Origin: Pseudomonas sp. Au-Pse12
Lineage (GTDB): Bacteria > Pseudomonadota > Gammaproteobacteria > Pseudomonadales > Pseudomonadaceae
Assembly: GCF_021341665.1 (NCBI RefSeq)
Contig: NZ_JAJTTH010000004.1
Span: 496,001-560,000, forward strand
Length of the DNA stretch: 64,000 nt
Direction of reading: 5' to 3'
Part shown: in pieces, positions 8,158 to 17,098 of the stretch
Layout: each line of letters starts with the position of its first letter
Numbering within the stretch: the stretch's first letter is position 1
Made by a program: the position numbers and the translations under genes
The notes under the pieces: generated by a model
Seen by the model: the letters and a program-made list of their open reading frames with translations, nothing else
Database searches by the model: none
What the model was told of the DNA's origin: nothing

Positions 8158-9456
8158 ATGCCCGAATACGTCAATTGGCTTCGCCACGCGTCTCCCTATA
8201 TCAACGCCCACCGCGACTGCACCTTTGTGGTCATGCTGCCCGGCGACGGCGTTGAACATCCCAACTTCGGCAACATCGTCCACGACCTGGTGCTGCTCCA
8301 CAGCCTGGGCGTGCGGCTGGTGCTGGTGCATGGCTCGCGTCCACAGATCGAAGCCCGCCTGGCGGCGCGCGGCCTCACGCCGCATTACCATCACGGCCTG
8401 CGGATCACCGACGCGGCGACCCTGGAATGCGTGATCGACGCCGTGGGCCAGTTGCGCATCGCCATCGAGGCTCGCTTGTCCATGGACATGGCTTCCTCGC
8501 CGATGCAGGGCTCGCGGCTGCGGGTGGCCAGCGGCAACCTGGTGACCGCCCGTCCGATCGGTGTGCTTGAAGGCGTCGACTATCACCACACCGGCGAAGT
8601 ACGCCGGGTCGACCGCAAGGGCATCAATCGCCTGCTGGATGAGCGCTCCATCGTGCTGCTCTCGCCTCTGGGCTATTCGCCTACCGGGGAAACCTTCAAC
8701 CTGGCCTGCGAAGACGTGGCCACCCGCGCCGCCATCGACCTGGGGGCCGACAAGCTGTTGCTGTTTGGTGCCGACCTGGGGCTGTTGGATGAAAACGGCA
8801 AGCTGGTGCGCGAGCTGCGTCCGCAACAGGTGCCGGCGCACCTGCAGCGCCTGGGCGGCAACTATCAGGCCGAACTGCTGGATGCGGCTGCCGAGGCGTG
8901 CCGCGGCGGGGTCGGGCGCAGCCATATCGTCAGCTACGCCGAGGACGGTGCGCTGCTGACCGAGCTCTTTACCCGCGACGGCGGCGGCACCCTGGTGGCC
9001 CAGGAGCAGTTCGAGCGGGTGCGCGAGGCGGCGATTGAAGACGTGGGTGGTCTGCTGGACCTGATCAGCCCGCTGGAAGAGCAGGGCATCCTGGTGCGGC
9101 GCTCCCGCGAGGTGCTGGAGCGCGAGATCGAGCAGTTCAGTGTGGTGGAGCGCGAGGGCATGATTATCGCCTGCGCGGCCCTGTACCCGATTGCCGATTC
9201 CGATGCCGGCGAACTGGCGTGCCTGGCGGTGAACCCCGAGTACCGTCATGGCAAGCGTGGCGACGAATTGCTGGAACGGATCGAGACCCGGGCCCGTGCC
9301 CAAGGCCTGAAGACGTTGTTCGTCCTCACCACGCGGACTGCCCACTGGTTCCGTGAGCGTGGTTTCGTGCCCAGCAGCGTCGAGCGCCTGCCATCGGCCC
9401 GGGCCTCGTTGTACAACTATCAGCGCAATTCGAAAATCTTCGAAAAAGCCCTCTGA
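8158..9456 (+). CDS. argA: N-acetylglutamate synthase (amino acid kinase + GNAT)
   Basis: A 432-residue two-domain enzyme making N-acetylglutamate from glutamate and acetyl-CoA, the entry to arginine synthesis. Residues about 1-285 form the amino-acid-kinase-like regulatory domain that binds arginine (LGVRLVLVHGSRPQIEARLA; IDLGADKLLLFG), and the rest is a GNAT acetyltransferase (ACLAVNPEYRHGKRGDELL is the acetyl-CoA loop; FVLTTRTAHWFRERGFVPSS the C-terminal core). The length is normal for the classical ArgA. It follows argE after a 140-base leader holding a short Arg-codon ORF. ArgA is inhibited by arginine in this genus; the leader may add expression control. Confidence 0.95.
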   Translation: MPEYVNWLRHASPYINAHRDCTFVVMLPGDGVEHPNFGNIVHDLVLLHSLGVRLVLVHGSRPQIEARLAARGLTPHYHHGLRITDAATLECVIDAVGQLRIAIEARLSMDMASSPMQGSRLRVASGNLVTARPIGVLEGVDYHHTGEVRRVDRKGINRLLDERSIVLLSPLGYSPTGETFNLACEDVATRAAIDLGADKLLLFGADLGLLDENGKLVRELRPQQVPAHLQRLGGNYQAELLDAAAEACRGGVGRSHIVSYAEDGALLTELFTRDGGGTLVAQEQFERVREAAIEDVGGLLDLISPLEEQGILVRRSREVLEREIEQFSVVEREGMIIACAALYPIADSDAGELACLAVNPEYRHGKRGDELLERIETRARAQGLKTLFVLTTRTAHWFRERGFVPSSVERLPSARASLYNYQRNSKIFEKAL

Positions 9457-9474
9457 ACCCGCCTCTTTGCACAG

Positions 9475-9518
9475 CGCGCGGCCACGGCCCGGTCAGTTGA
9501 TCGGGCCGTGGCCGCGCG
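9475..9518. terminator. Perfect 17-bp hairpin after argA
   Basis: The arms 9475-9491 (CGCGCGGCCACGGCCCG) and 9502-9518 are exact reverse complements around a 10-base loop, 18 bases after the argA stop. It is very GC-rich but lacks a T-run, so it may act as a 3'-end stabiliser or a factor-assisted terminator. Confidence 0.6.
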
Positions 9519-9751
9519 TTGCACATGTCAGAAAAATTTCATTTCGATACAAAAACTGTAACAAATTGACGGGAGGATAAGCACTTAGCCATGATTGCGT
9601 CGCTTTTTTGATCCTGTTTGACGTTTTGCGCGCACAGCGCATCGGATCATGGGCCGCAGAAGTGGGAGCAATCTTTTCAGCAATTAGCTTGTGAGCGTCT
9701 ACGCTGGGACGTTTGGCGTATTAATAGCGAGCTTTATTCCTGAAAGGCATG

Positions 9752-9775
9752 AAAAAGAATTAAACAATTCTTTTT
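9752..9775. other. AT-rich 10-bp hairpin in the oprD-family upstream region
   Basis: AAAAAGAATT (9752-9761) and AATTCTTTTT (9766-9775) form a perfect stem with the loop AAAC. It is terminator-shaped on both strands but weak. It sits about 180 bases before the porin ATG and could end a short upstream transcript or be a protein-binding dyad. The rest of 9519-9957 contains no convincing ORF. Confidence 0.45.
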
Positions 9776-9824
9776 GGGTTTATGAGTAATTCATTACCCT
9801 GCAGGGACCAAATCATTGCGATTA

Positions 9825-9884
9825 GACCATGGTCGTAGACACAGATCGTTACGATTGACTTATCGGTCACGGTCTGGCGCTAAT
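9825..9884 (+). promoter_or_regulatory. Candidate sigma-70 promoter and dyads for the porin gene
   Basis: TTGACT at 9855-9860 and GCTAAT at 9879-9884 (18-base spacer) are a reasonable sigma-70 pair about 75 bases before the porin ATG. Immediately upstream are two dyads, GACCATGGTC at 9825-9834 and ATCGT-T-ACGAT at 9845-9855, positioned where an activator or repressor would act. OprD-family genes are commonly controlled by substrate-responsive regulators, but no regulator gene is adjacent here. Confidence 0.4.
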
Positions 9885-9957
9885 CGCGCATCTGTGGCAC
9901 CCGGGCGTTCGATCCGGGGCCAGGAACCACAAGAACTAGAAACGAGAGGAGCGAAAC

Positions 9958-11343
9958 ATGAACAAGTCCACCTTGGCCCTGGCTGTGGCCGTAGGGGTTT
10001 TGGCGCAGCAGGCAGGCGCCGCCGGTTTCATCGAAGACAGCAAGGCCACCTTGGGGCTGCGTAACTTCTATATCAATACCGATAACCGTGATGGCGATAC
10101 CAAAGCCGCCAAAGCCCAGAGCAAGCAGGAAGAGTGGGGGCAAGGCTTCATCTTCAACTTCACTTCTGGCTATACCGAAGGCACCGTAGGCTTCGGTCTG
10201 GATGCTATCGGCCTGTTGGGCGTTCGTCTGGACTCCGGTGGTGGTACTAACGGTGCGAGTAAGACCTCTTATGGCGGTACCGTTTTCCCGACTCACTCTA
10301 CCAACGGCAACAACGCTGAGGCGGTCAATGACTTCTCCAGCCTGGGCCTGACCGGCAAGGTCAAGGTTTCCCAGACCGAGTTGAAGATCGGTACCCTGCA
10401 GCCGAACAACCCAGTGATCAAGTACAACGACGGTCGTCTGTTGCCGCAAACCTTCCAGGGCGGCCAGATCACTTCGAACGAGATCAAGGACCTGACCCTG
10501 ACTGCAGGTCAGATCGAACACGCCAAAGGGCGTAACTCGACTAACAACGAAGGCCTGTCGATTGCCGGCGCCAACGGCGGCTCCGACTTCAGCAAAGGCA
10601 AGTTCAGCAACAAGTTCTACTACGGTGGTGCTGACTACAAGATCACCAAGGATCTGACCGCTTCGTACTACCACGGTGAGCTGAAAGACTTCTATTCGCA
10701 GAACTTCCTGGGCCTGGTGCACAACTGGTCCATTGGTCCTGGAGTGCTGAAAAGCGACTTGCGCTACTACCGCAGCCGCGACAACGGCTCCAATGGCGAT
10801 ACCCCTGCTTACTTCACATCGGGCTACTACGGTGGCACTACCACCAAGGGTAAAGTTGATAACAACCTGTACAGCTACTTGGCTCTGTACTCGGTTGAAG
10901 GTCACACCTTCGGCGGTGGCTATCAGTACAGCAATGGCGACAGCGACTTCCCTTGGCTGAACCAGGGTGACGGTTCGTCCGCCAGCATCATTACCGACAT
11001 GCAGATCCAGAAGTTCGCCCGTGCCGGCGAGCGTACCTGGCAGGCTCGCTACGCCTATGACTTCGCCAAGGTTGGCGTGCCTGGCCTGACCGCCGGCATC
11101 ATTTACCTGCGCGGTAACAACATCGACACCGCTGGTAAAATCGGCGCTGATAAAAACCCTACCCTGGGCACTGGCGGCACCGAGTGGGAGCGCGACCTGA
11201 CCCTGTCCTACGTGGTTCCGCAAGGTCCGCTGAAGAACCTCGGTCTGACCTGGAAAAACGCCATGTGGCGTAACGACATTCCGGGCCAGCGCGACCAGGA
11301 CGAAAACCGCCTGATCGTCAGCTACTCGATCCCGCTGCTGTAA
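9958..11343 (+). CDS. OprD-family outer membrane porin
   Basis: A 461-residue protein with a signal peptide (MNKSTLALAVAVGVLAQQAG, cleaved near AGA-AGF) and the OprD family start GFIEDSKATLGLRNFYIN. The remainder is alternating aromatic beta strands of an 18-stranded barrel with conserved GVGFGLDAIGLLG-like, LKIGTLQP and QIEHAKGR segments, and a C-terminal beta strand (RLIVSYSIPLL) suited to BAM recognition. OprD paralogues carry amino acids, peptides or carboxylates across the outer membrane; the substrate is not deducible. An AGAGGAG ribosome site precedes the ATG. Codon choice is more biased than in neighbours, consistent with high expression. Flanked by argA and sulfur genes with no obvious operon partner. 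Confidence 0.92.
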   Translation: MNKSTLALAVAVGVLAQQAGAAGFIEDSKATLGLRNFYINTDNRDGDTKAAKAQSKQEEWGQGFIFNFTSGYTEGTVGFGLDAIGLLGVRLDSGGGTNGASKTSYGGTVFPTHSTNGNNAEAVNDFSSLGLTGKVKVSQTELKIGTLQPNNPVIKYNDGRLLPQTFQGGQITSNEIKDLTLTAGQIEHAKGRNSTNNEGLSIAGANGGSDFSKGKFSNKFYYGGADYKITKDLTASYYHGELKDFYSQNFLGLVHNWSIGPGVLKSDLRYYRSRDNGSNGDTPAYFTSGYYGGTTTKGKVDNNLYSYLALYSVEGHTFGGGYQYSNGDSDFPWLNQGDGSSASIITDMQIQKFARAGERTWQARYAYDFAKVGVPGLTAGIIYLRGNNIDTAGKIGADKNPTLGTGGTEWERDLTLSYVVPQGPLKNLGLTWKNAMWRNDIPGQRDQDENRLIVSYSIPLL

Positions 11344-11356
11344 TAGCGTGATAAAA

Positions 11357-11383
11357 CCTCGCCCGGCGCAATGCCGGGCGAGG
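11357..11383 (+). terminator. Terminator of the OprD-family gene
   Basis: CCTCGCCCGGC (11357-11367) and GCCGGGCGAGG (11373-11383) form a perfect 11-bp stem with loop GCAAT, 14 bases past the stop, followed by TGTTGCTT. A strong intrinsic-type hairpin with a poor T-tail. Confidence 0.75.
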
Positions 11384-11535
11384 TGTTGCTTCAAGTCAGG
11401 CCCACCCCCGTGAGCCCTTCCTGAGATCCCCTCTTTTTACAGCGACTCAAGGCCTTCTCGAACCTTGTTGAGAAGGGTGGTCTTCGCCTGCGCGCGCGTC
11501 CAGTGAAGAGATTTTTAATATTCTTTACTGTTATT

Positions 11536-11553
11536 AATAAATCGATATTTATT
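11536..11553. promoter_or_regulatory. AT-rich dyad upstream of lsfA
   Basis: AATAAAT-CGAT-ATTTATT is a perfect 7-4-7 dyad 64 bases before lsfA, inside a strongly AT-rich island of about 40 bases. Sulfate-starvation genes in pseudomonads are controlled by the LysR-type regulator CysB, which prefers AT-rich sites. Assignment to CysB is inference. Confidence 0.4.
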
Positions 11554-11616
11554 CTTTTTAAATAGTCTCCCGTGCAGGCAGAGTAGCGCCATCACGCACT
11601 CACAGGAGCAGCATCC

Positions 11617-12255
11617 ATGAGCCTCAGACTGGGCGACATCGCCCCCGACTTCGAACAGGATTCCAGTGCCGGCAAGATTCGTTTCCACGAGTGGCTGGGC
11701 GACAGCTGGGGCGTGCTGTTTTCTCATCCGGCGGACTTCACCCCGGTGTGCACCACCGAGCTGGGCTTTACTGCCAAGCTCAAGGACGAATTCGCCCAGC
11801 GCGGGGTGAAAGCCATTGCCCTGTCGGTGGACCCGGTGGATTCGCATCACAAGTGGATCGAGGATATCAACGAGACCCAGAACACCCGGGTCAACTTCCC
11901 GATTCTGGCGGACGCCGATCGCAAGGTCTCGGACCTCTATGACCTGATCCACCCCAACGCCAGCGACACCCTGACCGTGCGTTCGCTGTTCGTCATCGAC
12001 CCGAACAAGAAGATTCGCCTGACCATTACCTATCCGGCCAGCACGGGGCGCAACTTCAACGAAATTCTCCGGGTCATCGACTCGCTGCAACTCACCGATA
12101 ACTACAAGGTGGCCACCCCGGCCAACTGGCAGGACGGTGACGAAGTGGTCATCGTGCCCTCGCTCAAGGACGAGGAAGAGATCAAACGACGCTTTCCCAA
12201 GGGTTATCGCGCAGTGAAGCCCTACCTGCGCCTGACCCCGCAACCCAATCGCTGA
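11617..12255 (+). CDS. lsfA: 1-Cys peroxiredoxin (Prx6 type)
   Basis: A 212-residue thiol peroxidase. The peroxidatic motif PADFTPVCTTE places the active Cys at residue 45; the rest follows the Prx6/1-Cys pattern (AIALSVDPVDSHHKWIEDI, NFPILADADRKVSDLYDL, and the extended C-terminal domain ANWQDGDEVVIVPSLKDEE). In Pseudomonas this protein, LsfA, is induced by sulfate starvation and lies next to ssu genes, exactly as here. It detoxifies peroxides, plausibly those made by the flavin-dependent sulfonate monooxygenase system. An AGGAGCAGC ribosome site precedes the ATG. It has its own terminator region before ssuE. Confidence 0.93.
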   Translation: MSLRLGDIAPDFEQDSSAGKIRFHEWLGDSWGVLFSHPADFTPVCTTELGFTAKLKDEFAQRGVKAIALSVDPVDSHHKWIEDINETQNTRVNFPILADADRKVSDLYDLIHPNASDTLTVRSLFVIDPNKKIRLTITYPASTGRNFNEILRVIDSLQLTDNYKVATPANWQDGDEVVIVPSLKDEEEIKRRFPKGYRAVKPYLRLTPQPNR

Positions 12256-12268
12256 CCGACTCACCGCT

Positions 12269-12350
12269 GCAGGAGCCGGTTTGCCGGCGAAGGCGGTGGT
12301 GAGGCCGGTGCACGTTTCGCGGACCCTTTCACGGGCAAGCCCGCTCCTGC
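12269..12350. repeat. REP pair between lsfA and ssuE
   Basis: Two inverted copies of the common Pseudomonas REP: GCAGGAGCCGGTTTGCCGGC at 12269-12288 and ACGGGCAAGCCCGCTCCTGC at 12331-12350. The two cores differ slightly (GCCGG-TTTG-CCGGC versus GGGC-AA-GCCC), as usual for a diverged REPIN. Confidence 0.75.
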
Positions 12351-12391
12351 GCAGGGCGCCGGAGTAACAGATCCATAAAGCAGGGGTTTTA

Positions 12392-12417
12392 AGGCCGTTT
12401 CGACGGCCTATTTTTTT
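12392..12417 (+). terminator. Intrinsic terminator after lsfA
   Basis: AGGCCGT-TTCG-ACGGCCT is a perfect 7-bp stem with a stable TTCG tetraloop, followed by A and seven T residues. It separates lsfA from the ssu operon transcriptionally. Confidence 0.88.
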
Positions 12418-12440
12418 GCCTGGAGAGCACGGCTTTTTAT

Positions 12441-12467
12441 ATTCATTTAAGGAATAAACAAATGAAT
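12441..12467. promoter_or_regulatory. AT-rich inverted repeat in the ssu promoter region
   Basis: ATTCATTT (12441-12448) and AAATGAAT (12460-12467) form a perfect 8-bp inverted repeat spaced by 11 bases, about 100 bases before ssuE. The surrounding AT-rich tract resembles a CysB-type activation site for sulfur-starvation genes. The specific regulator is inferred. Confidence 0.42.
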
Positions 12468-12566
12468 AAATAAGATTTATGGATATATAAATAGGCTGTT
12501 AAGGTCTGTTCAGTCCGGCGAGATCGCATCCCGCGAATCGCTTTCTTCGTTCAAGGAATTTTCTGC

Positions 12567-13160
12567 ATGCTGGTGGTCTCTCTCGGTGGCAGTCCCAGCC
12601 AACGCTCCCGTTCCGGGGTGCTGCTGGAGTTGGCCAAGCGCTGGTTACAGCAGCAAGGCGTGGAAGTGGTCAGCTACCAGGTGCGGGATTTCCCGGCCGA
12701 AGACCTGCTCCACGCGCGCTTCGACAGCCCCAAGGTCATTGACCTGTTGCAACAGATCGAACAGGCCGATGGCCTGCTGATCGCCACGCCGGTGTACAAG
12801 GCGTCGTTTTCCGGGGCCCTGAAAACCCTGCTCGACCTGCTGCCCGAGCGCGCCCTGAGCCACAAGGTGGTGCTGCCCATGGCCACCGGCGGCAGCATCG
12901 CTCACATGCTGGCGGTGGATTACGCGCTGAAGCCGGTGCTCTCGGCGCTCAAGGCCCAGGAAATGCTCCAGGGCATCTTTGCCGAGGACAGCCAGATCGC
13001 CTACGGCGAAGGCAGTGCCCAGCCGCAGCTGGCCGAGGCCCTGGAGCTGCGTTTGAAAGAGGCCCTGGAACAGTTTCATAGCGCCATGGCCCGTCGCCCC
13101 AAACCGCTGGACCCGCATCTGCTGAATGAACGCCTGTTGAGTGCTCGCTGGAGCATTTGA
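12567..13160 (+). CDS. ssuE: NAD(P)H-dependent FMN reductase
   Basis: A 197-residue flavodoxin-fold reductase that supplies FMNH2 to the alkanesulfonate monooxygenase SsuD. The N-terminal phosphate-binding loop ([12 protein letters not shown]) and the [20 protein letters not shown] motif are diagnostic of SsuE. It is the first gene of ssuEADCBF, as in other pseudomonads. The ATG follows AAGGAATTTTCTGC. An AT-rich dyad and a separate terminator upstream show that transcription of the ssu set starts here. Confidence 0.93.
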   Translation: MLVVSLGGSPSQRSRSGVLLELAKRWLQQQGVEVVSYQVRDFPAEDLLHARFDSPKVIDLLQQIEQADGLLIATPVYKASFSGALKTLLDLLPERALSHKVVLPMATGGSIAHMLAVDYALKPVLSALKAQEMLQGIFAEDSQIAYGEGSAQPQLAEALELRLKEALEQFHSAMARRPKPLDPHLLNERLLSARWSI

Positions 13161-13249
13161 GCTTCACCCCCGATTGAACGACTCGCCTTACTCGCCCGCC
13201 AACGGGCAAGCAGGTGCAGCCACAACCCCACAGCAAAAAGGAGAGCGCC

Positions 13250-14215
13250 ATGCGCCCTGTCATTTTGCGTCGCGGTCTGGTCGCTCTGTTTGCTGCGGCT
13301 GTGTCCTTCGGCGCCATTGTTCAAGCTCAGGCCGAAACCTTGCGGATCGGCTATCAGAAATACGGCACCCTGGTGCTGCTCAAGGCCAAGGGCTCCCTGG
13401 AGAAGCGCCTGGCGCAGCAGGGCGTCGAGGTGCAGTGGACCGAATTTCCCGGTGGCCCACAGCTGCTGGAAGGCCTCAACGTCGGCTCCATCGATTTCGG
13501 CGTGACCGGCGAGACCCCACCGGTATTCGCTCAGGCCGCAGGCGCCGACCTGCTGTACGTGGCCTACGAACCGCCAGCGCCTCACAGCGAAGCGATCCTG
13601 GTGCCCAAGGGGTCACCGATCCAGTCGGTGCAGGACCTCAAGGGCAAGAAGGTGGTGCTGAACAAGGGCTCCAACGTCCATTACCTGCTGGTCCGCGCCC
13701 TGGAAGACGCCGGCCTCAAGTACAGCGATATCCAGACCGTGTTCCTGCCGCCCGCCGATGCCCGTGCCGCCTTCGAGCGTGGCAGCGTGGATGCCTGGGT
13801 GATCTGGGACCCCTACCAGGCGGCAGCCGAACAGCAACTGCAAGCCCGCACCCTGCGTGACGGCAGCGGCATCGTCGACAACCACCAGTTCTACCTGGCG
13901 ACCAAACCCTACGCGCAACAGCATCCCGAGGTGATCAGCACCCTGGTGGAAGAAGTGCGGGCGGTGGGCGAGTGGTCCAAGGCCAACCCCCAGGAGGTCA
14001 CCGAGCAGGTGGCGCCGCTGCTGGGCTTGCCTGCCGACATCACCCTGACGTCGGTGAAGCGCCAGGGTTACGGCGCGGGTTTCCTGACTCCTGAAGTGGT
14101 CGCCGCGCAGCAGAAAATTGCCGACAGCTTCTATCAGCTCAAGCTGATTCCCAAGCCTCTGAGCATCAAAGACGTGATCTGGACGCCCACCGCCGCCGTG
14201 GCCAAAGCGCCGTAA
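13250..14215 (+). CDS. ssuA: Aliphatic sulfonate ABC transporter, periplasmic binding protein
   Basis: A 321-residue secreted binding protein. The signal peptide (MRPVILRRGLVALFAAAVSF, cleavage after AQA near residue 28) is followed by TLRIGYQKYGTLVLLKAKGS, the SsuA/TauA fold opening, and the conserved NVGSIDFGVTGETPPVFAQA and NKGSNVHYLLVRALEDAGL segments. It captures sulfonates for the SsuCB transporter. The start at 13250 has AGGAGA 5 bases upstream; an in-frame ATG 12 codons earlier does not give a signal peptide. It sits 89 bases after ssuE and 24 before ssuD. Confidence 0.94.
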   Translation: MRPVILRRGLVALFAAAVSFGAIVQAQAETLRIGYQKYGTLVLLKAKGSLEKRLAQQGVEVQWTEFPGGPQLLEGLNVGSIDFGVTGETPPVFAQAAGADLLYVAYEPPAPHSEAILVPKGSPIQSVQDLKGKKVVLNKGSNVHYLLVRALEDAGLKYSDIQTVFLPPADARAAFERGSVDAWVIWDPYQAAAEQQLQARTLRDGSGIVDNHQFYLATKPYAQQHPEVISTLVEEVRAVGEWSKANPQEVTEQVAPLLGLPADITLTSVKRQGYGAGFLTPEVVAAQQKIADSFYQLKLIPKPLSIKDVIWTPTAAVAKAP

Positions 14216-14239
14216 TTCGACCCCTTAGGAGACAACTCC

Positions 14240-15388
14240 ATGAGCCTCAATATCTTCTGGTTCCTGCCGACCCACGGCGACGGCCATTACCTTGGCACCG
14301 CCGAAGGCGCCCGCGCCGTCGATCACGCTTACCTGCAACAGATCGCCCAGGCTGCCGATCGCCTGGGCTTTGGTGGCGTGCTGATTCCCACCGGGCGCTC
14401 CTGCGAGGACTCCTGGCTGGTCGCCGCCTCGCTGATTCCGGTGACCCAGCGTCTGAAGTTCCTCGTAGCCCTGCGCCCAGGGATCATTTCCCCGACGGTG
14501 GCGGCCCGCCAGGCGGCAACCCTGGACCGGCTGTCCGGTGGCCGGGCGCTGTTCAACCTGGTGACCGGTGGCGATCCCGACGAGTTGGCCGGCGATGGCT
14601 TGTTCCTCGACCATGAAGAGCGTTATCAGGCCTCCGTGGAGTTCACCCGTATCTGGCGGCGAGTGCTGGAAGGTGAAACCGTGGACTACGACGGCCAGCA
14701 CATCAGCGTGAAGGGCGCCAAGCTGCTCTATCCGCCGCTGCAACAACCGCGTCCGCCGCTGTATTTCGGTGGCTCTTCGGAAGCCGCCCAGGACCTGGCC
14801 GCCGAGCAGGTGGAGATGGTCCTGACCTGGGGCGAACCGCCGGCCGCCGTGGCCGAGAAGATCCATCAGGTGCGCGACAAGGCCGCCAAGCTCGGGCGCA
14901 CCGTGCGTTTCGGCATCCGCCTGCACGTGATTGTGCGGGAAACCAACGCCGAGGCCTGGCAGGCTGCCGAACGCCTGATTTCCCATCTGGACGACGACAC
15001 CATCGCCCGGGCCCAGGCGTCCCTCGCACGTTTCGACTCCGTGGGCCAGCAACGCATGGCGGCCTTGCATGGTGGCCGTCGCGACAAGCTGGAAGTCAGC
15101 CCCAACCTCTGGGCGGGTGTTGGCCTGGTGCGTGGCGGGGCCGGCACTGCCCTGGTGGGGGACGGCCCGACCGTGGCGGCGCGGATGAAAGAGTACGCGG
15201 ACCTGGGCATCGACACCTTCATCTTCTCCGGTTATCCGCACCTGGAAGAGTCCTATCGCGTGGCCGAGCTGCTGTTCCCGCACCTGGATATCGAACGGCC
15301 CAAGCTGCCCGAAGCCGCCGGCTACGTCAGCCCGTTCGGCGAGATGGTCGCCAACGACATCATTCCCAAAGCCGCGTCGCAGAGCTGA
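14240..15388 (+). CDS. ssuD: FMNH2-dependent alkanesulfonate monooxygenase
   Basis: A 382-residue luciferase-like TIM-barrel monooxygenase that splits alkanesulfonates into aldehyde and sulfite using FMNH2 from SsuE. Recognisable segments are [19 protein letters not shown], the [20 protein letters not shown] active-site strand with its Cys, [20 protein letters not shown], and [14 protein letters not shown] [19 protein letters not shown] near the end. Length matches the family. AGGAGA lies 7 bases before the ATG. The sulfite goes to cysteine synthesis, linking this operon to sulfur starvation. Confidence 0.96.
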   Translation: MSLNIFWFLPTHGDGHYLGTAEGARAVDHAYLQQIAQAADRLGFGGVLIPTGRSCEDSWLVAASLIPVTQRLKFLVALRPGIISPTVAARQAATLDRLSGGRALFNLVTGGDPDELAGDGLFLDHEERYQASVEFTRIWRRVLEGETVDYDGQHISVKGAKLLYPPLQQPRPPLYFGGSSEAAQDLAAEQVEMVLTWGEPPAAVAEKIHQVRDKAAKLGRTVRFGIRLHVIVRETNAEAWQAAERLISHLDDDTIARAQASLARFDSVGQQRMAALHGGRRDKLEVSPNLWAGVGLVRGGAGTALVGDGPTVAARMKEYADLGIDTFIFSGYPHLEESYRVAELLFPHLDIERPKLPEAAGYVSPFGEMVANDIIPKAASQS

Positions 15389-15397
15389 GGTGCGGCC

Positions 15398-16186
15398 ATG
15401 AATGGACAACGCATAGTGCAGCGTCTGGCGCCCTGGGGCCTGCCGTTGCTGCTGCTCGCGGTGTGGCAGCTGTCGGTGTCGGCGGGCTGGCTGTCGACCC
15501 GCATCCTGCCGGCCCCCAGTGCCGTGATCGAGGCCGGGGTCAACCTGGTGCGCAGTGGTGATATCTGGACCCACCTGGCCATCAGCGGCTGGCGCGCCGG
15601 GCTGGGCTTCGTCATTGGTGGCGGCATCGGCCTGGCGCTGGGCTTCATCACCGGCTTGTCGAAGTGGGGCGAGCGGCTGCTGGACAGCTCGGTGCAGATG
15701 ATCCGCAACGTGCCGCACCTGGCGCTGATTCCGCTGGTGATCCTGTGGTTCGGCATCGATGAGTCGGCGAAGATTTTCCTGGTAGCACTGGGCACGCTGT
15801 TCCCGATCTACCTCAACACTTACCACGGCATCCGCAACGTCGACCCGGCGCTGGTGGAGATGGCTCGCAGCTACGGCCTGTCCGGTTTCGCTTTGTTTCG
15901 CCAGGTGATCCTACCGGGGGCCTTGCCCTCGATCCTGGTGGGCGTGCGCTTTGCCCTGGGCTTCATGTGGCTGACCCTGATCGTTGCGGAAACCATCTCT
16001 GCCAGCTCCGGCATCGGCTACCTGGCGATGAACGCCCGGGAGTTCCTGCAGACCGACGTGGTGGTGCTGGCGATTGTTCTGTACGCCGTGCTCGGCAAGC
16101 TGGCGGACCTGGCCGCGCGTGGCCTGGAACGGGTCTGGCTGCGCTGGCACCCGGCCTACCAAGTGGCCAAAGGCGGTGCCCAATGA
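15398..16186 (+). CDS. ssuC: Sulfonate ABC transporter permease
   Basis: A 262-residue inner-membrane permease with about six hydrophobic segments and the EAA-type loop facing the ATPase ([29 protein letters not shown]). It starts nine bases after ssuD and its stop overlaps the ssuB start in an ATGA arrangement, so the two are translationally coupled. It forms the membrane channel for sulfonates bound by SsuA. Confidence 0.94.
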   Translation: MNGQRIVQRLAPWGLPLLLLAVWQLSVSAGWLSTRILPAPSAVIEAGVNLVRSGDIWTHLAISGWRAGLGFVIGGGIGLALGFITGLSKWGERLLDSSVQMIRNVPHLALIPLVILWFGIDESAKIFLVALGTLFPIYLNTYHGIRNVDPALVEMARSYGLSGFALFRQVILPGALPSILVGVRFALGFMWLTLIVAETISASSGIGYLAMNAREFLQTDVVVLAIVLYAVLGKLADLAARGLERVWLRWHPAYQVAKGGAQ

Positions 16187-16989
16187 CCGCTCAACAACCT
16201 CCGCGGCTGCTGCAGGGCATTCCCCTGGCGGTGCGCAAACTGCAAAAGACCTTCGGCTCGCGGCAGGTGCTGCGGGACATCGACCTGCACATTCCCGCCG
16301 GCCAGTTCGTCGCGGTGGTGGGGCGCAGCGGCTGCGGCAAAAGCACCTTGCTGCGCCTGCTGGCCGGCCTCGACCGGCCCAGCGCCGGTGAGTTGCTGGC
16401 CGGTTCCGCGCCCTTGAGCGCGGCCATTGAAGACACCCGGCTGATGTTCCAGGAAGCGCGCTTGCTGCCCTGGAAAAAAGTCATCGACAACGTCGGGCTC
16501 GGGCTCAAGGGCAACTGGCGCCCGCAAGCCCTGCAAGCCCTTGAAGCGGTGGGGCTGGCGGACCGAGCCCAGGAATGGCCGGCGGCCTTGTCCGGTGGGC
16601 AGAAGCAGCGCGTGGCGCTGGCCCGCGCCTTGATCCACCAGCCCCGGCTGTTGCTGCTGGATGAGCCGCTGGGAGCGCTGGATGCCTTGACCCGGATTGA
16701 GATGCAGCAACTGATCGAACGCCTGTGGCAGCAGCATGGCTTCACCGTGCTGCTGGTGACTCACGATGTCAGCGAGGCGGTGGCGATTGCCGATCGGGTG
16801 ATCCTGATCGAGGACGGCGAAGTGGGCCTGGACCTGCACGTCGAACTGCCACGCCCGCGGGTGCGGGGTTCCCATCGTCTGGCGGCGCTGGAAACCGAAG
16901 TCCTCAATCGCGTGTTGTCACTGCCCGGCTCGCCGCCGGAACCGGAACCCGTTTCACCCTTGCCCACGCAGTTGCGTTGGGCGCTCTAG
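16183..16989 (+). CDS. ssuB: Sulfonate ABC transporter ATP-binding protein
   Basis: A 268-residue ABC ATPase. Walker A is [12 protein letters not shown], the Q-loop [13 protein letters not shown], the signature [15 protein letters not shown] and Walker [13 protein letters not shown], followed by [12 protein letters not shown] with the switch His. The start is the ATG overlapping the ssuC stop. It energises sulfonate import through SsuC. The reading frame is open further upstream, but that sequence belongs to ssuC. Confidence 0.95.
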   Translation: MTAQQPPRLLQGIPLAVRKLQKTFGSRQVLRDIDLHIPAGQFVAVVGRSGCGKSTLLRLLAGLDRPSAGELLAGSAPLSAAIEDTRLMFQEARLLPWKKVIDNVGLGLKGNWRPQALQALEAVGLADRAQEWPAALSGGQKQRVALARALIHQPRLLLLDEPLGALDALTRIEMQQLIERLWQQHGFTVLLVTHDVSEAVAIADRVILIEDGEVGLDLHVELPRPRVRGSHRLAALETEVLNRVLSLPGSPPEPEPVSPLPTQLRWAL

Positions 16990-16990
16990 A

Positions 16991-17074
16991 GCAGCGGCAA
17001 GTTTCCAGCGGCGAGCGGCAAGCAAGAGCGTCGTGCTTGTGCTTGCAGCTGACCGCTTGAAGCTTGCAGCTCTG
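16991..17074. repeat. AGCTTGCAGC-type repeat between ssuB and ssuF (copy 1 of 3)
   Basis: A degenerate self-complementary element rich in GCGGCAAG, GCTTGCAGCT and CGCTTGAAGCTTGCAGCT. Related sequence occurs at 38431-38508 and 59754-59857. This copy interrupts the ssu operon, separating ssuF from ssuB by about 110 bases. Confidence 0.6.
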
Positions 17075-17098
17075 TTTTTCGACCTTAGGAGAAACACC

